Source: SMWN01 sp965221455
GTDB taxonomy: Bacteria > Pseudomonadota > Gammaproteobacteria > Eutrophobiales > Eutrophobiaceae
DNA: 64,000 bases
NCBI GenBank assembly: GCA_965221455.1
Contig: OZ244890.1
Location: 2,294,001 to 2,358,000, forward strand
Direction of reading: 5' to 3'
Positions 36,056 through 45,048 of the stretch are shown piece after piece; the first letter of the stretch is position 1; every line of letters starts with the position of its first letter. Under the pieces are notes generated by a model, which made no database searches, had not been told where the DNA came from, and saw only the letters and a program-made list of their open reading frames with translations. A program made the translations under genes and the position numbers.

Positions 36056-37225
36056 ATGCCCATTGTTCGTAATTTTATCCGTCACGCCTCTCCACAGAGG
36101 CTGCAAGAGTATTTCACCCAAAGGAAAATCACTGTCAAAGGTGTCGATTGGTCTCAGGATCAGACTGAAGTCGCCAAAAACGTTATTCAGCTTGTGGATC
36201 ACCTGGGTGATGCCGATCAGGCCCGTCTTCGTGTAGATGCAGAGCGGGTCTGCCATATGGCTGATGAAATCGGCCAGGCGGCTTTGTTGAGTGTGGTAGT
36301 TGACCAGCCAACCTTGACCAGTCTGCAAAATGGTATTGAGCGCAGCCACTGGGCTTACCTCAATGAGCCCAATGCGTTCCGGCATGCGGAGGATATCCGC
36401 TATGCAGATCAGTACCGTCATGGCCGTAACTGGAGTGGTTACCAGATTGAGGCCGGAACCAGAATGGCGACTGATCCGGTTTCACTGACTACATTCAAGG
36501 ACAAGATTAAATCGCTGTTTGGTCTGGGCGAGAAAGTAAAACTGGAGATTTTTGAACGTGTCATGCTTGATGAGGAAGGAAACGATTTCGATGTCATGCA
36601 GGTGATGGTTTACCAGGAGGGCTTGCCTGACTCCTATCTCGAATTCCAGGGGGAGGATATCGTCTCCAGAATTAGGCGGCCGATATCCGAGCATGCCATC
36701 ACCTATGCTCCTGATAGCGGTGTCATCGAAGTAGTCGCTGCCCGCAGGGAACGTCGGGATACTATCGCCAAGGCATTCACCGAAGATATGCTCAAGCAGC
36801 CAGTCGAAGCCGACAGCCTGCCACTAAGGCGCTATGACCTGACGCCTCTACTTCAGGACCAACCGCTGGATTGGGATATCGACGATGGTATTGAATCGGT
36901 TCAGGTTGTCATGATGAAACTGAAAGACCTGGCCGGTGATGGCCGAATCCAGCTGGAAGTTCCTGCCAAGCGAGAGATCGGGTTTCACGAGTATGCTCAG
37001 GAATATTTTGCAGAGCATAATCCACTGACATCGGGTAGCTTTACACCGACGCAGGCGCTAGTTTCCATCAGCTTCCATCCGGAAAATGGTTCCAATCGCC
37101 ATAAGGTTTTGCCAGTAAAGATCACCATGCCAAACGGCTGTGATTTGCGCAGTCGGACAGAACGAGAACGACTAATCGGCGAAAAATACCTCAAACGCTG
37201 GGGGTTGCTCGAGGAAGTTGCTTGA
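36056..37225 (+). CDS. unrecognised protein A of the xre/ImmA locus
   Basis: The ATG at 36056 follows an AGAGGA ribosome site; 389 residues. I do not recognise the family. The first part (to about 130) is helical, then come beta-rich stretches (KVKLEIFERVML, MVYQEGLPDSYLEF, VIEVVAARRERR) and an acidic middle; the C-terminal quarter has ALVSISFHPENGSN and ends in TERERLIGEKYLKRWGL. No membrane segment or signal. The sequence contains no ATPase or nuclease motif I can name. Its stop overlaps the start of the next gene (TGATG), and it is driven by the operator-bearing promoter shared with xre. Confidence 0.8.
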   Translation: MPIVRNFIRHASPQRLQEYFTQRKITVKGVDWSQDQTEVAKNVIQLVDHLGDADQARLRVDAERVCHMADEIGQAALLSVVVDQPTLTSLQNGIERSHWAYLNEPNAFRHAEDIRYADQYRHGRNWSGYQIEAGTRMATDPVSLTTFKDKIKSLFGLGEKVKLEIFERVMLDEEGNDFDVMQVMVYQEGLPDSYLEFQGEDIVSRIRRPISEHAITYAPDSGVIEVVAARRERRDTIAKAFTEDMLKQPVEADSLPLRRYDLTPLLQDQPLDWDIDDGIESVQVVMMKLKDLAGDGRIQLEVPAKREIGFHEYAQEYFAEHNPLTSGSFTPTQALVSISFHPENGSNRHKVLPVKITMPNGCDLRSRTERERLIGEKYLKRWGLLEEVA

Positions 37226-38184
37226 TGAAAGAAGTGACGAGTATCAGCAGGGATGCTTTCAATCTATTGCTTCAGGTCATTGAGCACCCACGCATGATGA
37301 TCAGTGCGGGCATCTTGAAAGATGATTTCCCTCGGCAGGCATCCGAATTGATGGAAAGTGGCTGCTTGATTCCAGTCGGTAATCAGACCGTTTCTTCCAT
37401 AGCGGATGACGATGATGCCATATTTCATGAGTTCGTCTGGGATTCAGAACGTAAGCATCATAAGTATTTCACTGCAGAATCTGGCTGGGTATTCATTCGT
37501 GCAGACTCGATGAAACGCTATGTGGTTGATGGCGACCATGTCATGAAACTTCTGCAGCGACATTTGGATATTCCTGCCAATCAAAGATCCACCTGCCTGA
37601 ATGATGGCGCTTTATGGCACCTTGGGCCGGCTCGATTTGGTAACCATAGGGTACATTTGTATTTTGCCCGGAGGTTGAATGACTCAGATATACGCGTGGA
37701 TTTCTTGCAGAAAATGAAACGGGAGATCGGAAAAACCCCGGCTATCGTTATTTGCACGGGAGCAAATGAACCTGCTGGCCTTGATTTGCCCATCGACCAA
37801 GTATTGATTCCCCTACACAAATTGCAGGCCCGGGATAGTGATCTGTTCTCGTTTGATAAGGAAGTAGTCCAGTCACTGCTGACAGGTGCGCCCGATTCGA
37901 CAGAAACCAATGGAGGCATTGGCTTGCGTTTTACAACGGATTACCGGATTGTGCACTGGAATGGTGATCAGTATAAATTAACCAAGAAGCAATCAGCTGT
38001 CATGGAATGTCTCTATAACGAGGGTGGCCGAGCACATAAGGATGTACTCCGGGCAGAAGCTCGCACCAATGAAGAGCTGCATCGCATTATGCGGAATAAA
38101 ATTAACGGCAAGTGGGTAACACACCCGCTGTGGAATACATTGCTCAAGAGTGAGGGGAATGGCTATTACTATCTGGATGCCTGA
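37225..38184 (+). CDS. unrecognised protein B of the xre/ImmA locus, C-terminal winged-helix-like
   Basis: 319 residues from the ATG at 37225, coupled to protein A by a 1-nt stop/start overlap. The N-terminal 80 residues contain an acidic loop (SIADDDDAIFHEF); the middle has a beta/alpha pattern (AIVICTGANEPAGLDLPIDQVLIPL), and the end reads YKLTKKQSAVMECLYNEGGRAHKDVLRAEART, similar to a winged helix used in DNA binding. No named family. The pair A/B is likely a functional unit under the xre switch. Ends 4 bp from the stop of the AbiEii-like gene on the other strand. Confidence 0.8.
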   Translation: MKEVTSISRDAFNLLLQVIEHPRMMISAGILKDDFPRQASELMESGCLIPVGNQTVSSIADDDDAIFHEFVWDSERKHHKYFTAESGWVFIRADSMKRYVVDGDHVMKLLQRHLDIPANQRSTCLNDGALWHLGPARFGNHRVHLYFARRLNDSDIRVDFLQKMKREIGKTPAIVICTGANEPAGLDLPIDQVLIPLHKLQARDSDLFSFDKEVVQSLLTGAPDSTETNGGIGLRFTTDYRIVHWNGDQYKLTKKQSAVMECLYNEGGRAHKDVLRAEARTNEELHRIMRNKINGKWVTHPLWNTLLKSEGNGYYYLDA

Positions 38185-38188
38185 CGGC

Positions 38189-39214
38189 CTACCAGATATT
38201 TACCTCACGCTCGATTTCACGAATACCAGAGATGATGTCGTCAAATGACGGTGGTTCACCATATATCATTCCGGCACCCAACATCTTTTCGTAATCTGTG
38301 CGTAACCCGGTGATGGCTACATCATCAGGAATCAGGCGAAGTTCATTTGCCAGACATGCTTCGTAGTTGGCGTAGGCAGCATTGAAGAAAACCTGTTTGT
38401 GCCGTACTACATCTTCGAACAACTGGCGGTTATTGATTGCAGCCTTGCCGGATTTATGTGCTGCCAGCATCTGCAAGTCATACCAGTGCCTGGAAAGACG
38501 ATGCGCATCTACCTTGAACTCCTCGCGATTGCACTCAACGTGAATGAGTGTTGCCTTCTCCCAGAAGGTTCGTTCCGGTGACAGGACAACCACTTCGCCC
38601 AAAGGTAGGTCAAGGCCTGTAACCAATGGGGATATATCGGGAATGACTGTGTGCCGCTCGTTCGTATCAATAACATTGCGGCCACCCAGCTCAATCAAAA
38701 TGCTGCTTTTCAGGTAGTCGTCACCACTCTCGATAGCAGAAGGATATTGAACCCGGATTTTCTCGCCATCTTCGGATACTTCGATTCCGAATTCCTCCGG
38801 CCTGGGCAGTGCTTTTAACTGCGTATCGATATAAGGGACGACGACGTCGTTCGCATATTGAAGGACATACTCTTTCAGCCGTTTACTAAATTTCTTGATG
38901 GCATTCTTGCTTACTCCTTCCGCAAATGGATCAATGTCCTCATTAAAGGCACGGTAGTCGAGGGTAACATCCACATCTTCGGAAAATCGCTTGATGGCAC
39001 CATAGATCTTTGAAAGGGAGGTGCCGCCTTTGAATGCCATTGGGTGGGCATCTGGCATGGAAAAAAGGGTCTGCAATGTCCAGCAGACCCATACATCTTT
39101 TTCCAAAACAGTCGCTTGCTGCCCCAATTGTGTAGCGGAGGTCTGGAGGATCTCCTTGCGGTCGCTGACTGGCAGATGCAGGAATTGCTCAGGCATGGAC
39201 GGCTTCCTTGCCAT
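38189..39214 (-). CDS. abiEii: AbiEii/AbiGii-family nucleotidyltransferase toxin
   Basis: A 341-residue nucleotidyltransferase-like toxin of type IV toxin-antitoxin and abortive-infection systems. The motif GGTSLSK stands at residues 63-69 and the metal pair in EDVDVTL at 79-85 (D80, D82); a helical C-terminal part with the conserved RHWYDLQMLAAH follows. Characterised members transfer nucleotides to RNA (tRNA acceptor ends in MenT) and arrest growth. It overlaps the antitoxin gene by 26 nt. This is the longer, chromosomal-island type. Confidence 0.88.
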   Translation of the reverse strand: MARKPSMPEQFLHLPVSDRKEILQTSATQLGQQATVLEKDVWVCWTLQTLFSMPDAHPMAFKGGTSLSKIYGAIKRFSEDVDVTLDYRAFNEDIDPFAEGVSKNAIKKFSKRLKEYVLQYANDVVVPYIDTQLKALPRPEEFGIEVSEDGEKIRVQYPSAIESGDDYLKSSILIELGGRNVIDTNERHTVIPDISPLVTGLDLPLGEVVVLSPERTFWEKATLIHVECNREEFKVDAHRLSRHWYDLQMLAAHKSGKAAINNRQLFEDVVRHKQVFFNAAYANYEACLANELRLIPDDVAITGLRTDYEKMLGAGMIYGEPPSFDDIISGIREIEREVNIW

Positions 39215-39791
39215 ATCTTTCCAATGCTCCCGCCATCCAGGCAGGGATGTCTGTGTATTTCAGTGTTTCAAACTCTTTTGCTGTCAGGCCTTCACGAATG
39301 GCACCGACCACGTTGGTGTTAACTTTATTTTTTCCCAGGTACCACAGGGCCGATAGCGCCAAGCCCGAGCGCTTCCCGGCCAAGTGAAGTTTCCGGTGAC
39401 TGGTGTGTTTTAGCTTGACGGTCAGGTTGCCGACCTTCAGCACCCGGCTAGGTCCACTGGTGTAAAAGACTGGTGTGGTGGGAACCTGAGTCGAGAGTTT
39501 AAAACGGCGAGCCGCCTCCGCGCCGTGAACCTGGATTGTCTCACCGTGATCTCTTGCCATGACTTCCACGACTTTGGCCACATCAGGCATGACGTTACCG
39601 ATGAATCGGCTTTTCTTGGGGCGCATGAACACGCCTCGGGTAATCCGCTGGATCACGCCTTCCTCAACCAGGCGGGATAGTGTCTTGTCTACGGACGCAC
39701 GTGAACCCAGCCTGAGGAACCTTGTGTTGGTAAACGGCTCTCCCCGACGGACTCGCATCACGCGATGACGAATTGTTTCGGCTGTAGACAT
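39189..39791 (-). CDS. AbiEi-like antitoxin (DUF6088 type)
   Basis: The ATG at 39791 is preferred to an upstream start at 39845 because an AGGAG stands 9 nt in front; 200 residues. N-terminal winged helix (ETIRHRVMRVRRGEPFTNTRFLRLGSRASVDKTLSRLV) followed by the GVIQRITRGVFMRPK block, and a second domain with PVFYTSGPSRVLKVG. Antitoxins of this kind repress their own promoter and neutralise the partner nucleotidyltransferase. It precedes and overlaps the toxin gene, as usual. Confidence 0.85.
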   Translation of the reverse strand: MSTAETIRHRVMRVRRGEPFTNTRFLRLGSRASVDKTLSRLVEEGVIQRITRGVFMRPKKSRFIGNVMPDVAKVVEVMARDHGETIQVHGAEAARRFKLSTQVPTTPVFYTSGPSRVLKVGNLTVKLKHTSHRKLHLAGKRSGLALSALWYLGKNKVNTNVVGAIREGLTAKEFETLKYTDIPAWMAGALERYGKEAVHA

Positions 39792-40012
39792 AGCATTAAT
39801 CTCCTGTATGTCAGAAAAACTAGCATAGTTTCTGACACTTTTCAAGTTCGTTTAGATGATGCTTTAATGCCAAACAGCAATGCCATGCCATTAATAACCT
39901 GCTGTAATTATTGAAAATACCACCGGTTTTCCCACCTTTCACACCCCCATATTTCCCACCATCTCACCGCCATTATTACCCCGTGTTAATTACAACCACG
40001 AGGTAAAGCTAA

Positions 40013-40234
40013 ATGACTGTGAAACACTTGAATCAGGCCGAATTGGCCGACCGCTGGGGCGTCTCTCAGCGGACTCTTGAACGCTGGCGTGCAATCGGCT
40101 GGGGGCCTTGCTTCCTGAAGATGGGTGGCCGTGTTGTCTACCGCCTCGAGGATATCGAGGCATACGAAATCCAGCATATGCGCGCATCGACATCTGAGCC
40201 TGCCAATCATCCACAGGTGGGAGGTGCCGTATGA
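40013..40234 (+). CDS. AlpA/excisionase-like helix-turn-helix protein
   Basis: A 73-residue protein with the HTH_17/MerR-like domain LNQAELADRWGVSQRTLERWRAIGWGPCFLKMGGRVVYRLEDIEAY. These proteins act as prophage regulators or recombination directionality factors. GAGGTAAAG is its ribosome site. It starts a plus-strand phage gene run whose members overlap; the next ATG lies in its stop (ATGA). Confidence 0.85.
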   Translation: MTVKHLNQAELADRWGVSQRTLERWRAIGWGPCFLKMGGRVVYRLEDIEAYEIQHMRASTSEPANHPQVGGAV

Positions 40235-40710
40235 GTATCACACTGGAAGATGCTAAGGGTTTTTCAGTGGCTGAGCTGACAGGCCTCCCCGCAAAAGACC
40301 TGATGCAGTTGCAAGCTGCTGCCACAAAAGCCCTTCAAAAAGCCAAAGAGATGAAGGACTGGATCGACGGAGCCATCGCTCTGAAGTATGAGGTTCAGGC
40401 CAAGACGCTACGTGCGCAAACGGGCAAGGACACCGGCACTGTCCACTTTGATGACGAGGGTGTCCGTGTCACGGCCAACCTTCCCAAGAAACCGGTGTGG
40501 GACCAGAAGAAGCTGTCCGAGATCGCCAAGCGCATCACTGCCAGCGGTGACGATCCCTGTGAGTACCTGGACATCACCTACAAGGTAGCCGAGCGCAAGT
40601 ACACCGCTTGGCCGGAGAGCTTGCGCGAATCATTCGCACCCGCTCGCACACTCAAGACCGGCAAACCCTCCTTCCAACTTATCCCGACCGAGGAGTACAG
40701 CCATGTTTAA
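40231..40710 (+). CDS. phage-type protein of unknown function
   Basis: A 159-residue soluble protein: helical N-terminus (LTGLPAKDLMQLQAAATKALQKAKEMKDW) and a globular part with VWDQKKLSEIAKRITASGDDPCEYLDITYKVAERKY. I associate the latter text with phage early proteins found next to a RecA-like AAA protein, but no function is known to me. Its start overlaps alpA by ATGA and its end overlaps the next start. Confidence 0.7.
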   Translation: MSITLEDAKGFSVAELTGLPAKDLMQLQAAATKALQKAKEMKDWIDGAIALKYEVQAKTLRAQTGKDTGTVHFDDEGVRVTANLPKKPVWDQKKLSEIAKRITASGDDPCEYLDITYKVAERKYTAWPESLRESFAPARTLKTGKPSFQLIPTEEYSHV

Positions 40711-40984
40711 AAAACACACCCTGCTCGAAAGACTGAAAAAGCACCATCCTTATATGTTGGAAGAGCTCCCCGAAGTCGTCGGCTCTGACGCTGAAGAAGT
40801 CGCGCTCGAGGACAGCACGCTTGATCAGATCGCCTTTTCCATCCTCGCACTCGAGGCTGAGATCCGCCCACTCAGTCGGCGGTTGAATGCCTTGCGCGAT
40901 CTCTACGATCTCGCTCGCAAGCGCGGTGCCCTGGGTGCCCATCGTATCGGTGACACCTTCTCGAATGAGGAGGATCACTCATGA
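40703..40984 (+). CDS. small phage-type protein
   Basis: A 93-residue, mostly helical acidic protein with a heptad-like stretch (LDQIAFSILALEAEIRPLSRRLNALRDLYDLA). It overlaps both neighbours (8 nt and ATGA). Function unknown. Confidence 0.65.
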   Translation: MFKKHTLLERLKKHHPYMLEELPEVVGSDAEEVALEDSTLDQIAFSILALEAEIRPLSRRLNALRDLYDLARKRGALGAHRIGDTFSNEEDHS

Positions 40985-41685
40985 GCTTGCCTATTATTTC
41001 CGCCGATCAGCGGCTGGCCGAGAAGCGCGGTATCAAAGGTTGCATCTTCGGCAAGTCCGGCATCGGTAAAACCAGTCTGCTGTGGTCCTTGGAACAAGAG
41101 AGCACGCTGTTCTTTGATCTGGAGGCCGGTGATCTGGCCATCGAAGGGTGGTCAGGCGACAGCATCCGTCCCAAGACTTGGCAGGAATGCCGTGACTTTG
41201 CCGTGTTCATTGGTGGCCCCAATCCCGCGTTACGGGAAGACCAGCCATACAGCCAGGCCCACTTCGATGCGGTATGCGAACGCTTTGGCGATCCTGCTGT
41301 GCTGGAGAAATACGAAACCGTTTTCATTGACTCGATCACGGTTGCGGGTCGCCTCTGCTTCCAATGGTGCAAGGGACAACCGCAGGCATTCAGTGAGCGT
41401 ACCGGCAAGCCGGACAACCGTGGAGCCTACGGCCTTCATGGTCAGGAGATGATTGCCTGGCTGACCCATCTACAGCACACCCGCAACAAGAACATCTGGT
41501 TTGTCGGCATCCTCGATGAGCGAATCGACGATTTCAACCGCAAGGTGTTCCTGCCCCAGATCGAGGGCTCGAAAACCGGTCTTGAACTACCCGGCATTGT
41601 CGATCAGGTGATTTCCATGGCGGAGATTACCCTACCATCTATATCTGCCCGGCCGGGTACCCGACCATCGGCTATGGCCATGTAG
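40981..41685 (+). pseudogene. phage AAA_24-type ATP-binding protein, C-terminus lost
   Basis: Reads well as a phage RecA-like nucleotide-binding protein (AAA_24) through Walker A GKSGIGKTS (about residues 22-30), Walker B YETVFIDSITV, and GLELPGIVDQVISM near residue 210. After about position 41635 the frame enters sequence that in another frame codes for lysozyme, and ends 16 codons later. So a deletion removed its 3' end. The stub might still be expressed. Confidence 0.8.
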
Positions 41686-42041
41686 TCCGTAATGAGGAAA
41701 AAGAACGGTTTAATGCCGGGATCGATCAGGAACAGGGCGAAGATCTGCTGCGCCGCGATGCCCAAGTAGCGGAGCGTGCCGTCCTACGATTGATTACTGT
41801 CCCGCTCACTGATGGCCAGTTCGACGCGTTGGTCTCATTCACTTTCAATCTGGGCAGCGGTGCGTTGCAGCGGTCTACATTGCGCCGGAAAGTTAATCGG
41901 GCTGAGCACGATGAGGTACCTGATCAGTTGATACGTTGGGTATGGTCTGGGGGTAAGAAGTTGAAGGGATTGGTGAGGAGGCGAAAACAGGAAGCGGAAA
42001 TCTATTCTGGAATCGCCATGTGGGATCAACGCAGTGCCTAG
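41640..42041 (+). pseudogene. lysozyme (GH24 endolysin) lacking its catalytic N-terminus
   Basis: Frame reading YICPAGYPTIGYGHVVRNEE, then LTDGQFDALVSFTFNLGSGALQRSTLRRKVN and LKGLVRRRKQEAEIY: a phage T4-like lysozyme from the residue just after the lost catalytic glutamate (normally in an E-G pair about 10 residues upstream). No start or ribosome site remains. It is joined to the AAA gene by the deletion at about 41630-41640, which removed the morphogenetic phage genes usually between replication and lysis. Confidence 0.85.
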
Positions 42042-44311
42042 TGATCACTTGCAGGCGATAATCTTTGAGCAATGTCCTCCAGTAGGGGGCGCAGCTTTCC
42101 GTGATCGGCATGAGCTATGCCCATTTCTATGCGAGATGACGATGACCAGTGTCCATCCCTGTACAGCGTTGTAGCGCGTTCCCGGATTTCTCTCGCAGCA
42201 AGATCACGGATATCCTGCTCGGGAGCGGACTCCTTATCCAGATTTGCTTCTACTGAGGTCAAGAGTTCGGTAGTCCGTTCGTCACCACCTATTAGTGCGA
42301 ATACAGCGGCACCACAAAGACCTCTTTCGAGAACACCCCATCCAGTTTGGTATCGCCCACCCTTGAATGTCCAGGACAATAGAATCTCTCCAATTTCCTT
42401 GGCGATCTCATCACACCCGCAGTTATGTGCATCAATTGCCGCCTCAAACAAGGTCTCCGTCATTTGAAAATTCTCGATGAAGGTCACTGTGTCCTTATCG
42501 TCCGGAATCCAGGTCAGGGTAGCGATCAACCCGCGAGCATGCTTCCGGAGCTCATCTCCGGTGTGCTGGTCACATGCCGCAGCGTTTGACGCCTCCAACA
42601 GGATCTCGGTTACTCCCGTTATCCAATGGATGATGTCGAAGGTGAAGTGAGACTTCGCCTTTATGGCCTCGAGAAGCATATCCTTTTCTGTTTGATAAAT
42701 ACCATCGGCCCATTGCTCGATATTCCGTAAAGCGGTTTGGGCGTCTTCATTGTCTGATTCAGCATCTGAGATAGCGTTCACTAGTGTTGTCAATCTTGCC
42801 CGCAAGCTCTGCGTACTTGTCGATGAATAGTAGGGCCCCAGATATGTGCTGTGACTGCTCGATAAAGGTGTGTCGGGCACTTTCAGAAACAACTTCACAA
42901 CTAAAGCAACATCCTGGCGGATTTCCCCGACTGCGGAACTGATGTCGTGATGCCCGGAGCGGAGTAAAGCGAAGGTAAGATCCGCAAGCTGCGTCATGCC
43001 TTCCATTGTTACAGGTCGATAGTCCTCTCTCGCACAACCTCTGCAAGCAATCATGGCGATCTTCTCGCTAAGCGTCGCAATATCTTCTGGGCTCCCATGG
43101 GCAAGTAGGTATTGAGCAGATTTCCCCATTAGCCGCTGTCCTTCTAACAATACATCTGCCATATTGTGGGGAACTACGGCATCTACTGCGCTCGCAAGGT
43201 AACCAGCAGCAAGGTGCGCATGGCTTTTCGAGGCATATGGGCTTGAGTAATCGATGCCGAGATACACTCGGACAAGAGCAGCCATTGCTTGTAGTGTCTG
43301 CTCGATTTGTTGCTCATCCCGGCGCGCAATCCCGCTTTGTATGTTTTTCCTCAGGTGTTCGAGTGTGTCGTTGATAAAGCCGTCGCTTGCCAGCGGGTTG
43401 TCGATGAACGGATTATTGGCGTAGAAAGTCTTCCCCTTGGTATCAATATATGCTGCGTTGATAGCAATGACAGCGTTCAGTGCAACTCCAGAAACCTCGT
43501 GATCTCCCTGTTCTGCGTAGCGTCGTGCGAATGACATGGCGTGTTGAACTGCCCGCTTTGCGCCATCGGTCCAGCGATTGTTGATTTGGAAGAATGTAGT
43601 TCCTGCCAAGTCGTGAGTGGAGTCCATGGGAGACGGCGTTGCGTCAGCGTTTTCTTCTTGCTCAAGAAGGGGCATTGCGCGCTTCGCCCGTCGTTGCCAG
43701 ATCCGAAATCCCCTTCGGGTGTCATTAATGAGTATGCCCAGCTGTTGCAATGGATTAATGAGGACCAGGGCTCGCCGGTAGGCGTACAGGACCAGAACAA
43801 TTATGAAGACGATACCCCAGCTAGCTGAAAGCACGATGGGGGCTAAAAGGGTCTGTTCTGTAAACGTCGGTAATGTTGCAGTGCCGATTGCCAATAAGAA
43901 TGTCAACGCAAATGCACTGAGCAACCTCCTATCCGCACTCAGACGGCGAAATAATCCATGAGGCATGCGTTCGATGTTTACTTGCATGGCAAACAGTACA
44001 AGAGATGTAACAATAGCTGTAGCACCTATCAGGGCGGTGCCGATATTTTGAATCAGACTGCGTAGCCCCTCGATCGATTGTTCAGTCGAGTAGCGGGCCT
44101 CGAGAACCTTCTGTAGTTCCGGCGACCAGTAAAAGCTTGTGGCTACAAGAAGAGCCAGGACTGAAGCGAACGCTAAACCGCCGTAGTGATATCTCAATCC
44201 CCCGATCCGATACTGAGCTCTGTACACGTACTGCCATAGTGCCGCGACTCGTCGTAAATGAGCTTTCTTTCCACGAGTGATGGCAGAATTGATGGAATCA
44301 GTTACGGACAT
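42038..44311 (-). CDS. large membrane protein, DUF2254-like, at the end of the BREX operon
   Basis: 757 residues. N-terminal 180 residues hold four hydrophobic segments (about 46-63, 88-110, 129-148, 155-178); the second, IGTALIGATAIVTSLVLFAMQVN followed by PHGLFRRL, resembles DUF2254. The remaining 570 residues are soluble and helical with no named domain (many HEAT-like short helices). It follows brxA by 9 bp in the same operon. A membrane effector for the BREX locus is a possible role, in the manner of other defence systems, but this is inference. Its stop overlaps the lysozyme remnant by 4 bp. Confidence 0.75.
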   Translation of the reverse strand: MSVTDSINSAITRGKKAHLRRVAALWQYVYRAQYRIGGLRYHYGGLAFASVLALLVATSFYWSPELQKVLEARYSTEQSIEGLRSLIQNIGTALIGATAIVTSLVLFAMQVNIERMPHGLFRRLSADRRLLSAFALTFLLAIGTATLPTFTEQTLLAPIVLSASWGIVFIIVLVLYAYRRALVLINPLQQLGILINDTRRGFRIWQRRAKRAMPLLEQEENADATPSPMDSTHDLAGTTFFQINNRWTDGAKRAVQHAMSFARRYAEQGDHEVSGVALNAVIAINAAYIDTKGKTFYANNPFIDNPLASDGFINDTLEHLRKNIQSGIARRDEQQIEQTLQAMAALVRVYLGIDYSSPYASKSHAHLAAGYLASAVDAVVPHNMADVLLEGQRLMGKSAQYLLAHGSPEDIATLSEKIAMIACRGCAREDYRPVTMEGMTQLADLTFALLRSGHHDISSAVGEIRQDVALVVKLFLKVPDTPLSSSHSTYLGPYYSSTSTQSLRARLTTLVNAISDAESDNEDAQTALRNIEQWADGIYQTEKDMLLEAIKAKSHFTFDIIHWITGVTEILLEASNAAACDQHTGDELRKHARGLIATLTWIPDDKDTVTFIENFQMTETLFEAAIDAHNCGCDEIAKEIGEILLSWTFKGGRYQTGWGVLERGLCGAAVFALIGGDERTTELLTSVEANLDKESAPEQDIRDLAAREIRERATTLYRDGHWSSSSRIEMGIAHADHGKLRPLLEDIAQRLSPASDH

Positions 44312-44320
44312 GGGAAATTG

Positions 44321-45043
44321 TCATTGCCACGAGCGCAGGCCCACGGACTGGCTGCCACTACCTTCTGACCTAACTTCAAGATTTGGGCTCTTTGATGCAA
44401 GGTAGGCAATGGGTTGATCCAGGACGAAAGGATAAAGCACTGTCAAGCAGGACAGTGTTGGGATAGGTACAGCTTTTCCAACATAGCGAAGTGCCGCCTC
44501 GATCAACCAGGCAACGGCCTGATCATTGGTAACTACAATTTGATCCTTCCGCACCAGTCGTTTGCCATTTTCGACTCTTTCAATCGCTCCCCAGTTCGCC
44601 TGGCTCTGAATGACCATATTGGTCATGCGCCGGGTACCTTCTCGCTCGCCGTAGGTTTCGCTCATGCGTCGATGAAGTTCGGCTGAGGAAGTGTCACCTT
44701 GTAACGCAGAAAGGCGCCCCACCAGCTCAGCAACTTTCCCGAAGAACGGATAGCTGGTAATCGCCATTCCCCAGGTAAGGGCAGCTACAGGCGTGCCTGG
44801 ATCTGCCTTGAATATCTCGACACCTTTCTCGGCAAAATCAGAAAGCTCAGAGCGCGGTTCCAACCAAAGACGGTTCAACACCGTCCGCGTTTTTTTGCGG
44901 GCAACTGCGCCAAGGCCCGCATCATCCAGCAAGGTATTCAGTTCATCGAGCGTACCAAAACCAGCACGAACCCGCAGGGCCGCGGCTGCCCATTCGATCG
45001 GGACGAAGCGGTCAAAACCAATTTTAGGTGCCGATGGTGTCAT
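44321..45043 (-). CDS. brxA: BREX protein, probable BrxA (DUF1819-like)
   Basis: A 240-residue soluble protein following pglZ by 5 bp. In type 3 BREX the gene after pglZ is brxA, a small DNA-binding protein; the position and length fit. Helical text (ALRVRAGFGTLDELNTLLDDAGLGAVARKKTRTVLNRLWL and the later AVAWLIEAALRYVGKAVPI) is compatible, but I find no diagnostic motif, so naming depends mostly on context. Confidence 0.55.
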   Translation of the reverse strand: MTPSAPKIGFDRFVPIEWAAAALRVRAGFGTLDELNTLLDDAGLGAVARKKTRTVLNRLWLEPRSELSDFAEKGVEIFKADPGTPVAALTWGMAITSYPFFGKVAELVGRLSALQGDTSSAELHRRMSETYGEREGTRRMTNMVIQSQANWGAIERVENGKRLVRKDQIVVTNDQAVAWLIEAALRYVGKAVPIPTLSCLTVLYPFVLDQPIAYLASKSPNLEVRSEGSGSQSVGLRSWQ

Positions 45044-45048
45044 ACAGT

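Noticed and set aside
41640..42041. Functional lysozyme gene
   Set aside because: Lacks the catalytic glutamate region, start codon and ribosome site.
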